Source: an uncultured Methanobrevibacter sp. (lineage in GTDB: Archaea > Methanobacteriota > Methanobacteria > Methanobacteriales > Methanobacteriaceae). Taken from it: 46,952 nt of DNA. A program made the position numbers and the translations under genes. This document shows positions 18,460 through 27,734 of the stretch, one piece after another. The DNA lies in NCBI GenBank assembly GCA_902771225.1, contig CACXWH010000018.1:1-46952 (forward strand). The letters are read 5' to 3'. A model generated the notes under the pieces. The model was given only the letters and a program-made list of their open reading frames with translations. It did no database searches and had not been told where the DNA came from. Every line of letters begins with the position of its first letter. Position 1 is the first letter of the stretch.

Positions 18460-19971
18460 ATGGTGGATATGTTGGATGATTACTTCAGGCAAATACTTGA
18501 CAGATTTGAAGATGAAAAGACCAAACTATTTAAAGGCAATGACCTGGTTTTAAAAATCAGAAATGAACTTCCAAAAGAAGTTTCAAATTGTTTAGATGAT
18601 ACTTTTACTGTAAAGGCTTACTGCGGCCTAAATTCATGGCCAAAAACTCCATGGGTTAGGATAATAGACAAATCATTTGATTCAGCCCAGGAGGCTCTTA
18701 TTTTACAGTATGATTTTGACACCCGAAAAAAGGTGATGTCATTATCTCTAATTTTAAGGCTTAAAGATATAAGTGAATATAGATCCCTTAAGCACTTTTT
18801 AATTAAAAATCTTGATAACACTAATTTAAATGATTTTGTAATTGATAAAAATGATACTTCAAGTGTAATCATATCCAAAAAATATACCTACAGTCAAATA
18901 AAAAATACAGTATTGAATGGGGATTTGGAGAGAATAATTCCAATCTACCGCATTCTCTCACACCTCTTTAAAAGCTTCACCGATGAAGATGTATTGTACA
19001 GCATGAACTATGACTCTTCATACATAGATGAAGAGTTATGCCTGTGTAAAAGTGCAGTTATTCCTTCAAAAGTGCAAATATCAGACATTTCGGCTGATTA
19101 TCCAAAATACGACAGGTATGAAAATAACTTGAATAATCCAAATGAGCTTTTTACAGACAACACCATTAACCGGATTATCCGATGTGACATCACGCAGGAT
19201 GACTACACCGAGATTTTACATGACATCACAAAAAACGCACAAAATCTCATGTTAAAACTCATAAAAGAAAACGGCATTGATTTAAATGAATTAAAGATAA
19301 AAGACAGGATTTTATTATATTCCAAATCTTTTACAGAAACTGAGTACAAATCAGTCGGAAAGCTTTTAGGTTCATATTCATTTAACGAAATCAGAATCGA
19401 TGACAGGCTTCCCACACCTTTAATCATAACCTCCATTATCCATGAACTTTCACATTTCATCCTTGAAAGAATCTTAAAGGAAGTCATGATGAAAATCCTC
19501 AATACTAATGACACACCGCTCATTTCAAGCTACGTCAAGATACTTCTTGAGGATAATGATTTAAACTACCTGTTGGATGAGTACTGCGCCCATACCGTTG
19601 AGGGAAGATTTGCCCTTTACGGCTTTCAGGATTATTCCTCATTCAAATACAAGCTTGATGAAATATCACACCTCTACTCAAAAGAAGATATTGACTACGC
19701 CCTGATTCTTGCAAACACATTTGCATATGATATTAAAGACATCATGGAGGAATATATTGATGAGGATTTAAGGGAAGAAATCAAGGATGAGTTTTTAAAA
19801 CTAAACGACAGGCCGAACTACGAACCCTTAGATTTGGAAATCGAGTCAAGACTGGAAGGGGATGATTTTAGAGATGCTCTTTCATTGATACTTACATCAG
19901 GAATAGGTGAGGCATTAAGTCAAAAGGACAAGCTTTCAAGATATATGGATAGATTTGAAAGTATTTACTGA
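18460..19971 (+). CDS. Putative MrcB_N (McrB-type N-terminal) domain fused to HExxH metalloprotease-like domain
   Basis: A 503-residue cytosolic protein with no signal peptide. Residues about 5-115 resemble the MrcB-like N-terminal domain: FKGNDLVLKIRNELPKEV, then VKAYCGLNSWPKTPWVRIID, then SAQEALILQYDFD (family pattern G-x-x-x-W-x-x-x-P-W-h-x-h-h-D...SAQ). These domains sit in front of McrB-like or other effectors in restriction systems and are thought to read DNA. The C-terminal half has HELSH at 328-332 inside a hydrophobic helix (IIHELSHFILERI) and DEYCAHTVEGRF about 45 residues later (E374 or E381 as third ligand), the layout of a gluzincin zinc peptidase. No ATPase is present. It follows the pRiA4b-like gene by 9 bases. 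The fusion is my reading; the HExxH part is firmer than the MrcB part. Confidence 0.65.
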   Translation: MVDMLDDYFRQILDRFEDEKTKLFKGNDLVLKIRNELPKEVSNCLDDTFTVKAYCGLNSWPKTPWVRIIDKSFDSAQEALILQYDFDTRKKVMSLSLILRLKDISEYRSLKHFLIKNLDNTNLNDFVIDKNDTSSVIISKKYTYSQIKNTVLNGDLERIIPIYRILSHLFKSFTDEDVLYSMNYDSSYIDEELCLCKSAVIPSKVQISDISADYPKYDRYENNLNNPNELFTDNTINRIIRCDITQDDYTEILHDITKNAQNLMLKLIKENGIDLNELKIKDRILLYSKSFTETEYKSVGKLLGSYSFNEIRIDDRLPTPLIITSIIHELSHFILERILKEVMMKILNTNDTPLISSYVKILLEDNDLNYLLDEYCAHTVEGRFALYGFQDYSSFKYKLDEISHLYSKEDIDYALILANTFAYDIKDIMEEYIDEDLREEIKDEFLKLNDRPNYEPLDLEIESRLEGDDFRDALSLILTSGIGEALSQKDKLSRYMDRFESIY

Positions 19972-20176
19972 ATTTTAACTTTAAAATTCTGAAATTGCTG
20001 TTTTTAGGATTTTTCTTATCCCTGCTATTAATATGGAAATTTAAAAACGCCTGATTTTAAAACTTCATCTATTTTTTTAAAAATTTAATAATATTCAAAT
20101 TCAAATAGTAACATTAATATAAAATAGTTGTTCATAATTAATAATGTAAAATAATCTTCTTATGGGGGAAAAGTTT

Positions 20177-22078
20177 TTGTTAAAAAAGGCATTAATAATT
20201 TTTACAATATTTACAATTTTTTTACTAGCTTTTTCTGCAGTCAGTGCAGCAGATAATGACGCAGCTGCTAATCCAGACGATAATATATTGTCTGCTGATA
20301 ATGCAGCTACAGAAACAGCTAAAATCGAAGTTGAGTTAACTGCAGACGAACAATATGGAATTTATGGAAATAAAGACACTAAACTCACAGTTCAAGCATC
20401 CGATAAGGATGGCAATAAAGTGAATGGCGGATCAGTGGTCTTTGTTGATGTATTTGGCAAGAATTACACCGCAGACATGGTAGACGGTATTGCAAAATCC
20501 AATGTTTATGTTGGAGATACCGGAAAATTCAATATAACCTGTCTCTATATTGGAGCAGAGGGTTACAGCAATGCCAATGGGACACTGCCTTTGATTGTTC
20601 CTGTTGCAAATACCTCCTGTGTCAATATTATTGCATCAAAATACGATGAGGCAGTATATTTCACAGGAAACGTGAGATCAGATTACAGACAATATTCAGA
20701 GTATGATGACTATGAAGAAGTAACTCGCGGACACGTAACCGTTTATGTTGACGGTGAAAAATTAGGAACATGTGATTTGGATGTTAACGGTAACTTCGTA
20801 TACATCTGGAAAACAACAAGAAACCTTATAGGCCAGACTATCAACTTTACAGGAGTATATTCAGACGATGATAAACATTTCAATCCATCAACATTCTCAA
20901 AGTTATTTACATTTGACCCGCCTAAGGATACAGAAATTAAAGCTCAGGTAACTGATGTGGACAACGGCAGAAAATTAGTCACAGGAGATGTTGTGGATGA
21001 AGATGGAAACAATGTTATTGGAGGAATGCTTACTGTAAATAACAAGTATCAGATTCCGGTTGATACAAACGGTAAATTTAAATTTTACATTACTGATAAG
21101 GAACCTGGAAAAGCTATTTATGAAATTGGTGTAATAGACTGGGGTTCAAAAGCAGACATTCGTGTCAACACCCCATTGATGAGCAGAATTGACCACACTG
21201 AATTGGTTGATACTCTTATAGATTTATGTACCCAGGGATCTCCATATATCAAATTTGGAAATGGAAACGGCCCAACACTTGTTATGAGTGTCGGAACTCA
21301 CGGAGGCGAACTTGCTTCACAGGTTGCAGGTTTCAAATTAATTAACGTGTTGGCTGATTACGGTGATGAAATTGACGGAACAATATACATATTCCCAACT
21401 CTTTTCCCGGAAGCCACAGCTAACAATACAAGAATATATAATGGAATTAACTTAAATACTGTAGCAGCTGAAAACGGAACCATTTCCAACAGTCTTGTTA
21501 AATTTGCCAAATCTGTAAATGCAATCGGACTTGGAGATTTCCACAATACACGTCATTCTGACAGTGATGTTGGTGTTACATGTATCTTCTGTTCCGAGCA
21601 ACCAACACCTGAAAGTGCAGTTCTCGGTAAATATATTGTTGCCCAAACAGGTTATGAAATTAAAGACTACCCTGTAGCAGGTGATCCTTATGCAGGTGCA
21701 ATAGAAGACTATGCTAATTTGGATTTCAATATACCTTCAGTTACATGCGAATCACTTTCAAACCATAGGGCTGTTGAATATGGAACACCTGAAATGTCAT
21801 TTAATGAAATGTGTGCATTTTTAAGATATTTCGGATATGATGTCTATGAAATGATAGACATTAAATTGGATGATCCTGAAAATCTGATGCTTGAATTTAC
21901 AAGTCCTTACAACTATAATCCAAGTTCATTGAATATTTCATTACATGAAGAACCTGCTAAAGTCGATAAAGTGGCTTCTGCTGGTGAAAAAACTCTTCCT
22001 GCAGCAGGTAATCCAATAGCTGTAGTATTGCTTGCTCTTTTAGCTCTTGGAGTTGGAGGATTAAGAAGAAGATTATAG
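20177..22078 (+). CDS. Secreted Ig-like/M14-type metallopeptidase with C-terminal anchor
   Basis: A 633-residue surface protein. The signal peptide (LKKALIIFTIFTIFLLAFSA, cut near VSAADN) is followed by Ig-like domains (about 40-330), then a carboxypeptidase/aspartoacylase-like fold: VMSVGTHGGELASQVAG (HxxE zinc pair), NTRIYNGINLN, GLGDFHNTRH (third His) and IPSVTCESLS (possible catalytic Glu). It ends in LPAAGNPIAVVLLALLALGV plus GLRRRL, the PxxGNP-hydrophobic-Arg tail seen on methanogen surface proteins. An ATG at 20162 is in frame, but its next codons are the GGGGG of the ribosome site; the TTG at 20177 has the same spacing to GGGGGAAAA as the adhesin gene at 32476 and is the better start. 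A target in pseudomurein peptides is possible but only inferred. Confidence 0.75.
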   Translation: MLKKALIIFTIFTIFLLAFSAVSAADNDAAANPDDNILSADNAATETAKIEVELTADEQYGIYGNKDTKLTVQASDKDGNKVNGGSVVFVDVFGKNYTADMVDGIAKSNVYVGDTGKFNITCLYIGAEGYSNANGTLPLIVPVANTSCVNIIASKYDEAVYFTGNVRSDYRQYSEYDDYEEVTRGHVTVYVDGEKLGTCDLDVNGNFVYIWKTTRNLIGQTINFTGVYSDDDKHFNPSTFSKLFTFDPPKDTEIKAQVTDVDNGRKLVTGDVVDEDGNNVIGGMLTVNNKYQIPVDTNGKFKFYITDKEPGKAIYEIGVIDWGSKADIRVNTPLMSRIDHTELVDTLIDLCTQGSPYIKFGNGNGPTLVMSVGTHGGELASQVAGFKLINVLADYGDEIDGTIYIFPTLFPEATANNTRIYNGINLNTVAAENGTISNSLVKFAKSVNAIGLGDFHNTRHSDSDVGVTCIFCSEQPTPESAVLGKYIVAQTGYEIKDYPVAGDPYAGAIEDYANLDFNIPSVTCESLSNHRAVEYGTPEMSFNEMCAFLRYFGYDVYEMIDIKLDDPENLMLEFTSPYNYNPSSLNISLHEEPAKVDKVASAGEKTLPAAGNPIAVVLLALLALGVGGLRRRL

Positions 22079-22160
22079 TTTCTAAAAAACACTACTCCCA
22101 TCACCATTATTTTTTTAAATCTAGTAAAAGAAATTCAATAAAATTAATAAAGTGATAAAA

Positions 22161-23111
22161 ATGAACATTTTTATAGATCCGTTATTATTCCTACAGTTCC
22201 TAAGAGACATTACCGGAGGCATTTTCGACTCCTTTTTTGTCAGATGTTCTATTTTTGGAGAAGCTGCCACTGTAACATTTATAATATCTCTGATTTACTG
22301 GTGTTTGGATAAAAAATTAGGCGAATATTTACTTGTATCCCAGGGATTTTCTATTTTGGTTAACGGTTTTGCAAAAGTTACTGCATGTGTGTATCGTCCA
22401 TGGATAATGGATTCCAGAGTTCATCCGGTAAAAGAAGCAATTGCCGGTGCTACAGGATATTCATTTCCAAGCGGACATGCAACATCTGCCACTTTTCTAT
22501 TTCTCGGACCAGTTTTACGTGGTAAATTCTCAAAGGCTTTAAATATTGGTTTAATTTGCTGTTTTATACTTGTTGCATTTAGCCGTAATTATGTGGGCGT
22601 TCATTCTATTTTGGATGTAATTTTTGCTTTTATTTTCACATTCATTGTGCTTATAATAATCTCAAAATTATTTGATAAACTTGAAGAAAAACCTAATTTG
22701 GATATTGTTATTTCATGTGCAGCTATAGTAATTTCAGTTTTGATAGTCATATATGCATTGACAAAATCATATCCTATGGATTATGATTCTGCAGGAAAGT
22801 TAATTGTTGACCCGGCAATCCTGACCATCGATACATTCAGGTGTGCGGGTTCGGCAGTAGCAACATTCATATGGTGGCCTATTGAAAGAAGATTCATCAA
22901 GTTTTCCACTGATGGAAGTGTTGAAGAAAAAGCCGCAAGATTCATATTCGGTTATATTGGTTTAACTTTTATTATAACTGTCATAATGCCTTTGTTTGGA
23001 AAAACTCCTCTTGGAGGTTTTCTGGCGAGTTTTGTAATGATTAGTTTTGTAATCCTGATATATCCTGCAATTATTAAACTATTCCAAAACAGAAAAAACT
23101 TAACCGGATAA
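22161..23111 (+). CDS. PAP2-family membrane phosphatase
   Basis: A 316-residue integral membrane protein with the three PAP2 motifs: KVTACVYRP (K-x6-RP), FPSGHATS (PSGH) and SRNYVGVHSILDV (SR-x5-H-x3-D). Enzymes of this family remove phosphate from phosphatidic acid, polyprenyl diphosphates or similar lipids on the outer face of the membrane. In methanogens recycling of the polyprenyl carrier used for pseudomurein or glycan synthesis is a likely use, by inference. About eight hydrophobic helices are visible; the C-terminal 100 residues extend beyond the catalytic core. The ATG at 22161 is preferred to a GTG at 22152 because AGTGAT then acts as the ribosome site. Confidence 0.88.
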   Translation: MNIFIDPLLFLQFLRDITGGIFDSFFVRCSIFGEAATVTFIISLIYWCLDKKLGEYLLVSQGFSILVNGFAKVTACVYRPWIMDSRVHPVKEAIAGATGYSFPSGHATSATFLFLGPVLRGKFSKALNIGLICCFILVAFSRNYVGVHSILDVIFAFIFTFIVLIIISKLFDKLEEKPNLDIVISCAAIVISVLIVIYALTKSYPMDYDSAGKLIVDPAILTIDTFRCAGSAVATFIWWPIERRFIKFSTDGSVEEKAARFIFGYIGLTFIITVIMPLFGKTPLGGFLASFVMISFVILIYPAIIKLFQNRKNLTG

Positions 23112-23286
23112 TAAAGATTACACTTTCATCAAATCACCATCACCAATTTTTTTTAAATAACATATTAACACTCTTTTTTTAAATTTTCTCACTGTTATAC
23201 AACAATTATCTCTAAAAAGAATAAATAATATAATCAACAGAACTTAAATTAGAAAAGTTATCCAATAATAATTTATGAGGAATATT

Positions 23287-24978
23287 ATGAGAAACATCAT
23301 AGTTGTTGAATGCATATCAACCGGAAAAAATTATATAGGAGACATAGTCAACAGAGGCTATAATCCCATCGTATTGCATTTAAAAGATTCAGATACAGAA
23401 GACGGGAAAAAATTTGGACAGCATGTTTTAGAGGAATATTCAAGGATTCCATATGAATTTGACATGATTTATGAAAAAGACACTTTCGAAGAGACCCTTG
23501 AAGAAGTGAGAAAGGCAAATCCCATTTTGATTGTTCCGGGTAATGAACGAGGGGTTGTTTTAGCAGCTAGATTATCTCATGAATTAGGTCTTTTAGGTAA
23601 TTCTATTGAAAATCTTGATGCAATGACTTTAAAAAATGAAATGCATAAAAGATTAGCTCAAAAGGGGCTCCGATCAATAAAAGGAAAAGTTATCCATTCC
23701 TTAGATGAAGCATTAGAATTTTATGATAGTGAAAATCTAGAGGAGGTTGTTATAAAGCCTACTTACAGTGCAGGTTCAGCAAGCGTGCGAATTTGTCTTA
23801 ATCGAGAGGAAATGATTGATTCAATCAATCAGCTGTTTGATGACGTCAATTATTATGGTGATGAACTCGAGGAGCTTTTAATTCAGGAACGGATAAACGG
23901 TATTGAATATATTGTCAATACAGTAACCCATAAGGGCATTCATCGGGTCACCTTAGTTTGGAAATATAATAAGGTTAAAACATCAGAGGGAGCTATTGTT
24001 TATGATTCCTGTGAAACTGTAAATGAATTGAGCCTTGGTGAAGCGGAAATGGTAGAATACGCTTATAAAGTTGCTGATGCATTGGAAATTCAATACGGGC
24101 CTGTTCACGGTGAATATATGATTGATGAAAACGGTCCGGTTTTAATTGAGGTAAACTGTCGCCCATGTGGCGGAAGCATGCCTGCCGAATTTCTGGACAG
24201 AATCTCCGGTCAGCATGAAACGGACAGCATTCTAGATTCCTATTTAAAACCGAAATGTTTCTTTGATGAATTACGTAAAAAGTATAATTTACATGCTCAC
24301 GGTACGTTAAAATTTTTTATCACTCCAAAAAATATGATTGTACGCTCATCACCCATAGTAAACATTGACAAAAAATTAAAAGCATTTCATGACAGCAGCC
24401 TTGTCAATGCAACTTATCACGACATGTTTTTCCAAAAAACTGAAGATTTGACCACAGCTGCAGGATATGTTTTTTTAATCAATGAGGACAAGGCTGATGT
24501 GGACCATGATTTAAACTTCTTAAGGGATGTTGAGAGGAATGCATTTTCATTAATTCTAAGTGATGATGTTACATATCCTAAATTAAAAGAGGATGATGAA
24601 TATTTAAATGAAATCATACCTATGATTAAAAATATTGAAAGCCACGGCACAGGGCTTTTTGTAACAGACCAAATTGCCGAGGATGTCGACATATACCAGG
24701 TAGACTATAGAAAAACCACTGAAGTAAACAGCAATTTTGATTATGTTATCGTGAATTTAAATAAGACCTTGATAGATAAAAATGAAGCAGATAAGGTAAA
24801 AATTATTTTAAATTGTCTTTTAAAAGTTAAAAGCGGAGGTTATGTTTTTATTCCAGAAAATACCTATCAACTAATGTTAAGTGGGCGAAAAGGAATTGAA
24901 GCCCTGGTAAAAGTCCTAAATTACAAAATAGAGCTTCCCCCATATTTCATACAAGACGTTATTATCGCTTCAAGATAA
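23287..24978 (+). CDS. ATP-grasp ligase (amino-acid/peptide ligase type)
   Basis: A 563-residue cytosolic enzyme. An N-terminal Rossmann-like part (IIVVECISTG, then VPGNERGVVLAARLSHELGL) leads into an ATP-grasp domain: KNEMHKRLAQKG, VVIKPTYSAGSASVRIC (ATP-binding Lys and loop), LLIQERINGIEYIVN, and GPVLIEVNCRPCGGSMPA (metal-binding E-x-N plus Arg). This fits carnosine synthase/BacD-like ligases that join amino acids through an acyl phosphate. The last ~130 residues (FDYVIVNLNKTLIDK, then SGGYVFIPENTYQLML and PPYFIQDVIIASR) look like the end of a class I methyltransferase fold with no clear SAM loop. GAGG at 23277-23280 sets the ATG at 23287 rather than the in-frame ATG at 23275. It is followed 57 bases later by the MATE exporter, suggesting synthesis and export of a small peptide. 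Confidence 0.8.
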   Translation: MRNIIVVECISTGKNYIGDIVNRGYNPIVLHLKDSDTEDGKKFGQHVLEEYSRIPYEFDMIYEKDTFEETLEEVRKANPILIVPGNERGVVLAARLSHELGLLGNSIENLDAMTLKNEMHKRLAQKGLRSIKGKVIHSLDEALEFYDSENLEEVVIKPTYSAGSASVRICLNREEMIDSINQLFDDVNYYGDELEELLIQERINGIEYIVNTVTHKGIHRVTLVWKYNKVKTSEGAIVYDSCETVNELSLGEAEMVEYAYKVADALEIQYGPVHGEYMIDENGPVLIEVNCRPCGGSMPAEFLDRISGQHETDSILDSYLKPKCFFDELRKKYNLHAHGTLKFFITPKNMIVRSSPIVNIDKKLKAFHDSSLVNATYHDMFFQKTEDLTTAAGYVFLINEDKADVDHDLNFLRDVERNAFSLILSDDVTYPKLKEDDEYLNEIIPMIKNIESHGTGLFVTDQIAEDVDIYQVDYRKTTEVNSNFDYVIVNLNKTLIDKNEADKVKIILNCLLKVKSGGYVFIPENTYQLMLSGRKGIEALVKVLNYKIELPPYFIQDVIIASR

Positions 24979-25035
24979 ATTGCATTTATACTTTTTAAAA
25001 ATCATAAAAGGAAAATATATTATATAGTGACTAAA

Positions 25036-26763
25036 ATGCCATATGAAAGAAGATTTTATCTGCTGAATTCCAAATTTAAAGAATTGTTCTTTCCCACATT
25101 GCTTGCTGCAATTGCGGGTAATTTTGCAATTCTTGCTGATGCATTCATAATCAGTGCACTTCTGGGTCCAATGAACCTGTCAGTCATTCAATGTATAGAG
25201 CCATTAGCCCAGTTTGTCAATATGATCTATTGGCTAATAGGATTTGGAGGAACCATTCTTTCAACCAGTGCAAAGGCAAACTTTAATGATGAAAAGGCAA
25301 ATTACATATTCACCGTTTCAATTATCAGCATAACAATAATATCTCTGCTGATTATGGTGCTTGGATTGCTGTTTTCAAATAATTTTCTTGAGATATTATG
25401 CAGTTCCACTGAGTTACGGCCCTTAGTTTATGAATATTTCAAATATTATCTTTTGGCAATACCTTTCATGTGTTATTTTATTGTTTTGGCATACTTTATT
25501 AAAACAGATAATTTTGTTCAGTTACAGTTTAGGGGATTTCTTATAGCAAATGTATTGAATGTTGTATTTGATGTGATTTTAATAGAATATCTGAATATGG
25601 GAATTGGCGGTGCCGGATTAGGAATGGCATTGGGATATCTCATAGCGGCAGTCTACACATCCAAATATTTTTTCAACTCTAAACGTACATTAAAAATGAT
25701 TAAAATTGAATTTGGCAAATCAATGAGATATTTGAAAGACATATGCAAAACAGGTTTTTCATCATCTTCAATAGCCCTATACCAATCATTAAAACTGATT
25801 ATTATTAACGCCATAATTCTTACAGTCATGGCAAATGTGGGATTGGTTGCATACAACATGTGCTGCAATACATTGTTGCTGGTGAGCATATTCATATTCG
25901 GAACGTCCCAATCAATTTTACCTATCGTATCAGTTTATTTCCAGGAAAAAGACTACAATGGCGTGGATTATGTTGTAAAAAAATCATTGAAGATAGTGAC
26001 CGCTTTTGGAATATTTTTCACATTTCTCTTTACTGCATTCCCGCAAATAATATTATGCGTATTTTCACTAAGCAATCCCTCAGACGTTCCTGCCGTGATG
26101 AATGCCGTTAGAATATTCTCATTAAGCATATTAGCGTTTTCAATAAACTTCCTGTACATGTTTTATCTTCAATCCATACAGAACATCAAATTATCCAACA
26201 TTGTCACCCTATTAAACGGATTGATATTTCCTGTGACATTCGTATTTATATTTTCCATCATCTGGAAAGAAAATGGAATTTGGTTTGCATTTGTAGTCTC
26301 AGAAATAGCAACATTAATCTTTGCTTACCTATACTCCAGGTACCTGAATAAAAAGACTAATGGGGAATACTCAGGATTTTTTCTAAAAAAACATAATGAT
26401 GAAAACGAGAGGATACTGGAGTACACCATTCATGCAGAAAAAAACGATGCAATATATTTGTCCAGACAAGTTCAGGAATTCCTGCCCGATGAGAAAGTAT
26501 CTAAATTAGTTGGTTCATCAATGATGGAAATACTTACTTATATTCTGGATATAAACGATAAACTAGACTGGATTGACGTTATTGTCAGAGACAATGATAA
26601 TGCTACAATTATTTCCATTAAGTATCCCGGTATCGGATACAATCCAAAAAAGGACACGGATTTAAATTCAGAAAAAATTGACAGATTGCTCAGTATTTCA
26701 GACGATATCGAGTATTCTCAAATATTGGGCTTGAACAATACGGTCATCACAATCAACAAATAA
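25036..26763 (+). CDS. MATE-family exporter with degenerate HATPase-like tail
   Basis: A 575-residue protein. Residues 1 to about 445 have about 12 transmembrane helices with MATE features (PTLLAAIAGNFAILADAFII, GGTILSTSAKANF, and a second repeat beginning MRYLKDICKTGFSSSSIALY). The tail (about 455-575) resembles an anti-sigma/histidine-kinase-type HATPase: SSMMEILTYILDIN, WIDVIVRDNDNATIISIKYP, GIGYNPKKD. The N-box Asn (E-x3-N) is Tyr, and the D of DxGxG is Tyr, so ATP binding is probably lost. AGTGA before the ATG at 25036 supports that start over the GTG at 25027. MATE proteins export drugs, peptides or lipids with H+ or Na+; the ATP-grasp enzyme upstream may make the cargo. Confidence 0.85.
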   Translation: MPYERRFYLLNSKFKELFFPTLLAAIAGNFAILADAFIISALLGPMNLSVIQCIEPLAQFVNMIYWLIGFGGTILSTSAKANFNDEKANYIFTVSIISITIISLLIMVLGLLFSNNFLEILCSSTELRPLVYEYFKYYLLAIPFMCYFIVLAYFIKTDNFVQLQFRGFLIANVLNVVFDVILIEYLNMGIGGAGLGMALGYLIAAVYTSKYFFNSKRTLKMIKIEFGKSMRYLKDICKTGFSSSSIALYQSLKLIIINAIILTVMANVGLVAYNMCCNTLLLVSIFIFGTSQSILPIVSVYFQEKDYNGVDYVVKKSLKIVTAFGIFFTFLFTAFPQIILCVFSLSNPSDVPAVMNAVRIFSLSILAFSINFLYMFYLQSIQNIKLSNIVTLLNGLIFPVTFVFIFSIIWKENGIWFAFVVSEIATLIFAYLYSRYLNKKTNGEYSGFFLKKHNDENERILEYTIHAEKNDAIYLSRQVQEFLPDEKVSKLVGSSMMEILTYILDINDKLDWIDVIVRDNDNATIISIKYPGIGYNPKKDTDLNSEKIDRLLSISDDIEYSQILGLNNTVITINK

Positions 26764-26829
26764 TCATGACCCAATCTATATTTCAGGACAATTTTTAGCT
26801 TTAATATTTTCCAGATTTCTTTTCGAAGC

Positions 26830-27144
26830 TTATTTTGATTTGAATCTGCGAATCATATATCCTATGGCATATGTCGGAACAAAAACAAAAAGTCCCACAA
26901 AAGTTGAAGCCATCAGTGATGAAAATACGTTCATATGGGAATATTTAGGATGGGTTATGAAATCACTAAAAGACCATGCAAAAAATATTATAAAAACAGC
27001 TGCTGATATTATCAGGGTTTTTGAAATGCGCCTTTCAGGAGCTGGTGAAATATTTTTACGTTCAGTCAGGTTAATTCCACAGTTTTTGCAGAATTCAGCT
27101 CCATCATCATTTTCTTTTTTACATTCAGGACAAATTATACTCAT
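26830..27144 (-). CDS. Zinc-ribbon protein with two membrane helices
   Basis: A 104-residue protein on the minus strand. The N-terminus MSIICPECKKENDDGAEFCK with NCG is a zinc ribbon with two CxxC pairs. Two hydrophobic stretches follow (ISKTLIISAAVFIIFFAW; MASTFVGLFVFVPTYAIGYM), ending in RRFKSK. The frame is open further upstream to 27309, but GGAG five bases before the ATG at 27144 and the ribbon starting there decide the start. It is divergently transcribed from the gene at 27261, leaving 116 bases for two promoters. The function is unknown; such ribbon-plus-membrane proteins are frequent in Methanobacteriales. Confidence 0.8.
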   Translation of the reverse strand: MSIICPECKKENDDGAEFCKNCGINLTERKNISPAPERRISKTLIISAAVFIIFFAWSFSDFITHPKYSHMNVFSSLMASTFVGLFVFVPTYAIGYMIRRFKSK

Positions 27145-27260
27145 AAATACTCCACAATTTATTTTTATGGTTAAAAGTCTGTTAACTTTGATATAAATAA
27201 GTAGGGATTTCATTGAAATAATCATAACATTTTTACTTGTTGAAATCCATATTAATTTAC

Positions 27261-27719
27261 ATGACAAAAAAATGTAGTAAGTGCGGAGAAATAATTGGTG
27301 AGGAATCACTTTTCTGTCCTAAATGCGGCAATTATGTAATGTCTGCAGGTTCAAAAAAGTCATATCCTATCAAGTGGATTGTAATAACCGGTATCTGTAT
27401 TGTTTTATTGCTTTTTGCCGGTGCTTTTTTTATAAATCACAGTTCCAAAACCGACACTACATTGTCTATGATATCCAATTCAAATCTGGATGCATCCAAT
27501 GAGTATACTGTTCAGCTTAAGGATGTAAATAACAGGGTTTTAGCGGATAAATTCATTACTGTTAAATTTAATAATGAATCTTATACTTTAGTCACTGACA
27601 AAAACGGTACTGCATCAATCAATTTGACTGTTATTAAAGGTTCTTTTGAAGTTAAAAGTTATTTTAAAGGTGACAGCAAGTATAATGATGCTCATTCATC
27701 CGATATAGTAATTAAATAG
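27261..27719 (+). CDS. Zinc-ribbon, single-pass protein with external Ig-like domain
   Basis: A 152-residue protein: zinc ribbon (CSKCGEIIGEESLFCPKCG), one transmembrane helix (IVITGICIVLLLFAGAFFI, about 38-57), then an Ig-like domain outside the cell (DTTLSMISNSNLDASNEYTV, then VTDKNGTASINLTVIKG and SYFKGDSKYNDAHSS). The Ig half is the same family as the repeats of the adhesin at 32476 and the broken gene at 8562. The ATG at 27261 is chosen over an upstream TTG because the ribbon begins there. It is separated from the next gene by only 15 bases and probably shares its transcript. Confidence 0.82.
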   Translation: MTKKCSKCGEIIGEESLFCPKCGNYVMSAGSKKSYPIKWIVITGICIVLLLFAGAFFINHSSKTDTTLSMISNSNLDASNEYTVQLKDVNNRVLADKFITVKFNNESYTLVTDKNGTASINLTVIKGSFEVKSYFKGDSKYNDAHSSDIVIK

Positions 27720-27734
27720 GGAGAGTTGTTTTAT

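Noticed and set aside
26840-27196. 118-codon plus-strand frame
   Set aside because: It is antisense to the zinc-ribbon gene at 26830-27144, which has a ribosome site and a clear domain; the plus-strand protein shows no recognisable feature.
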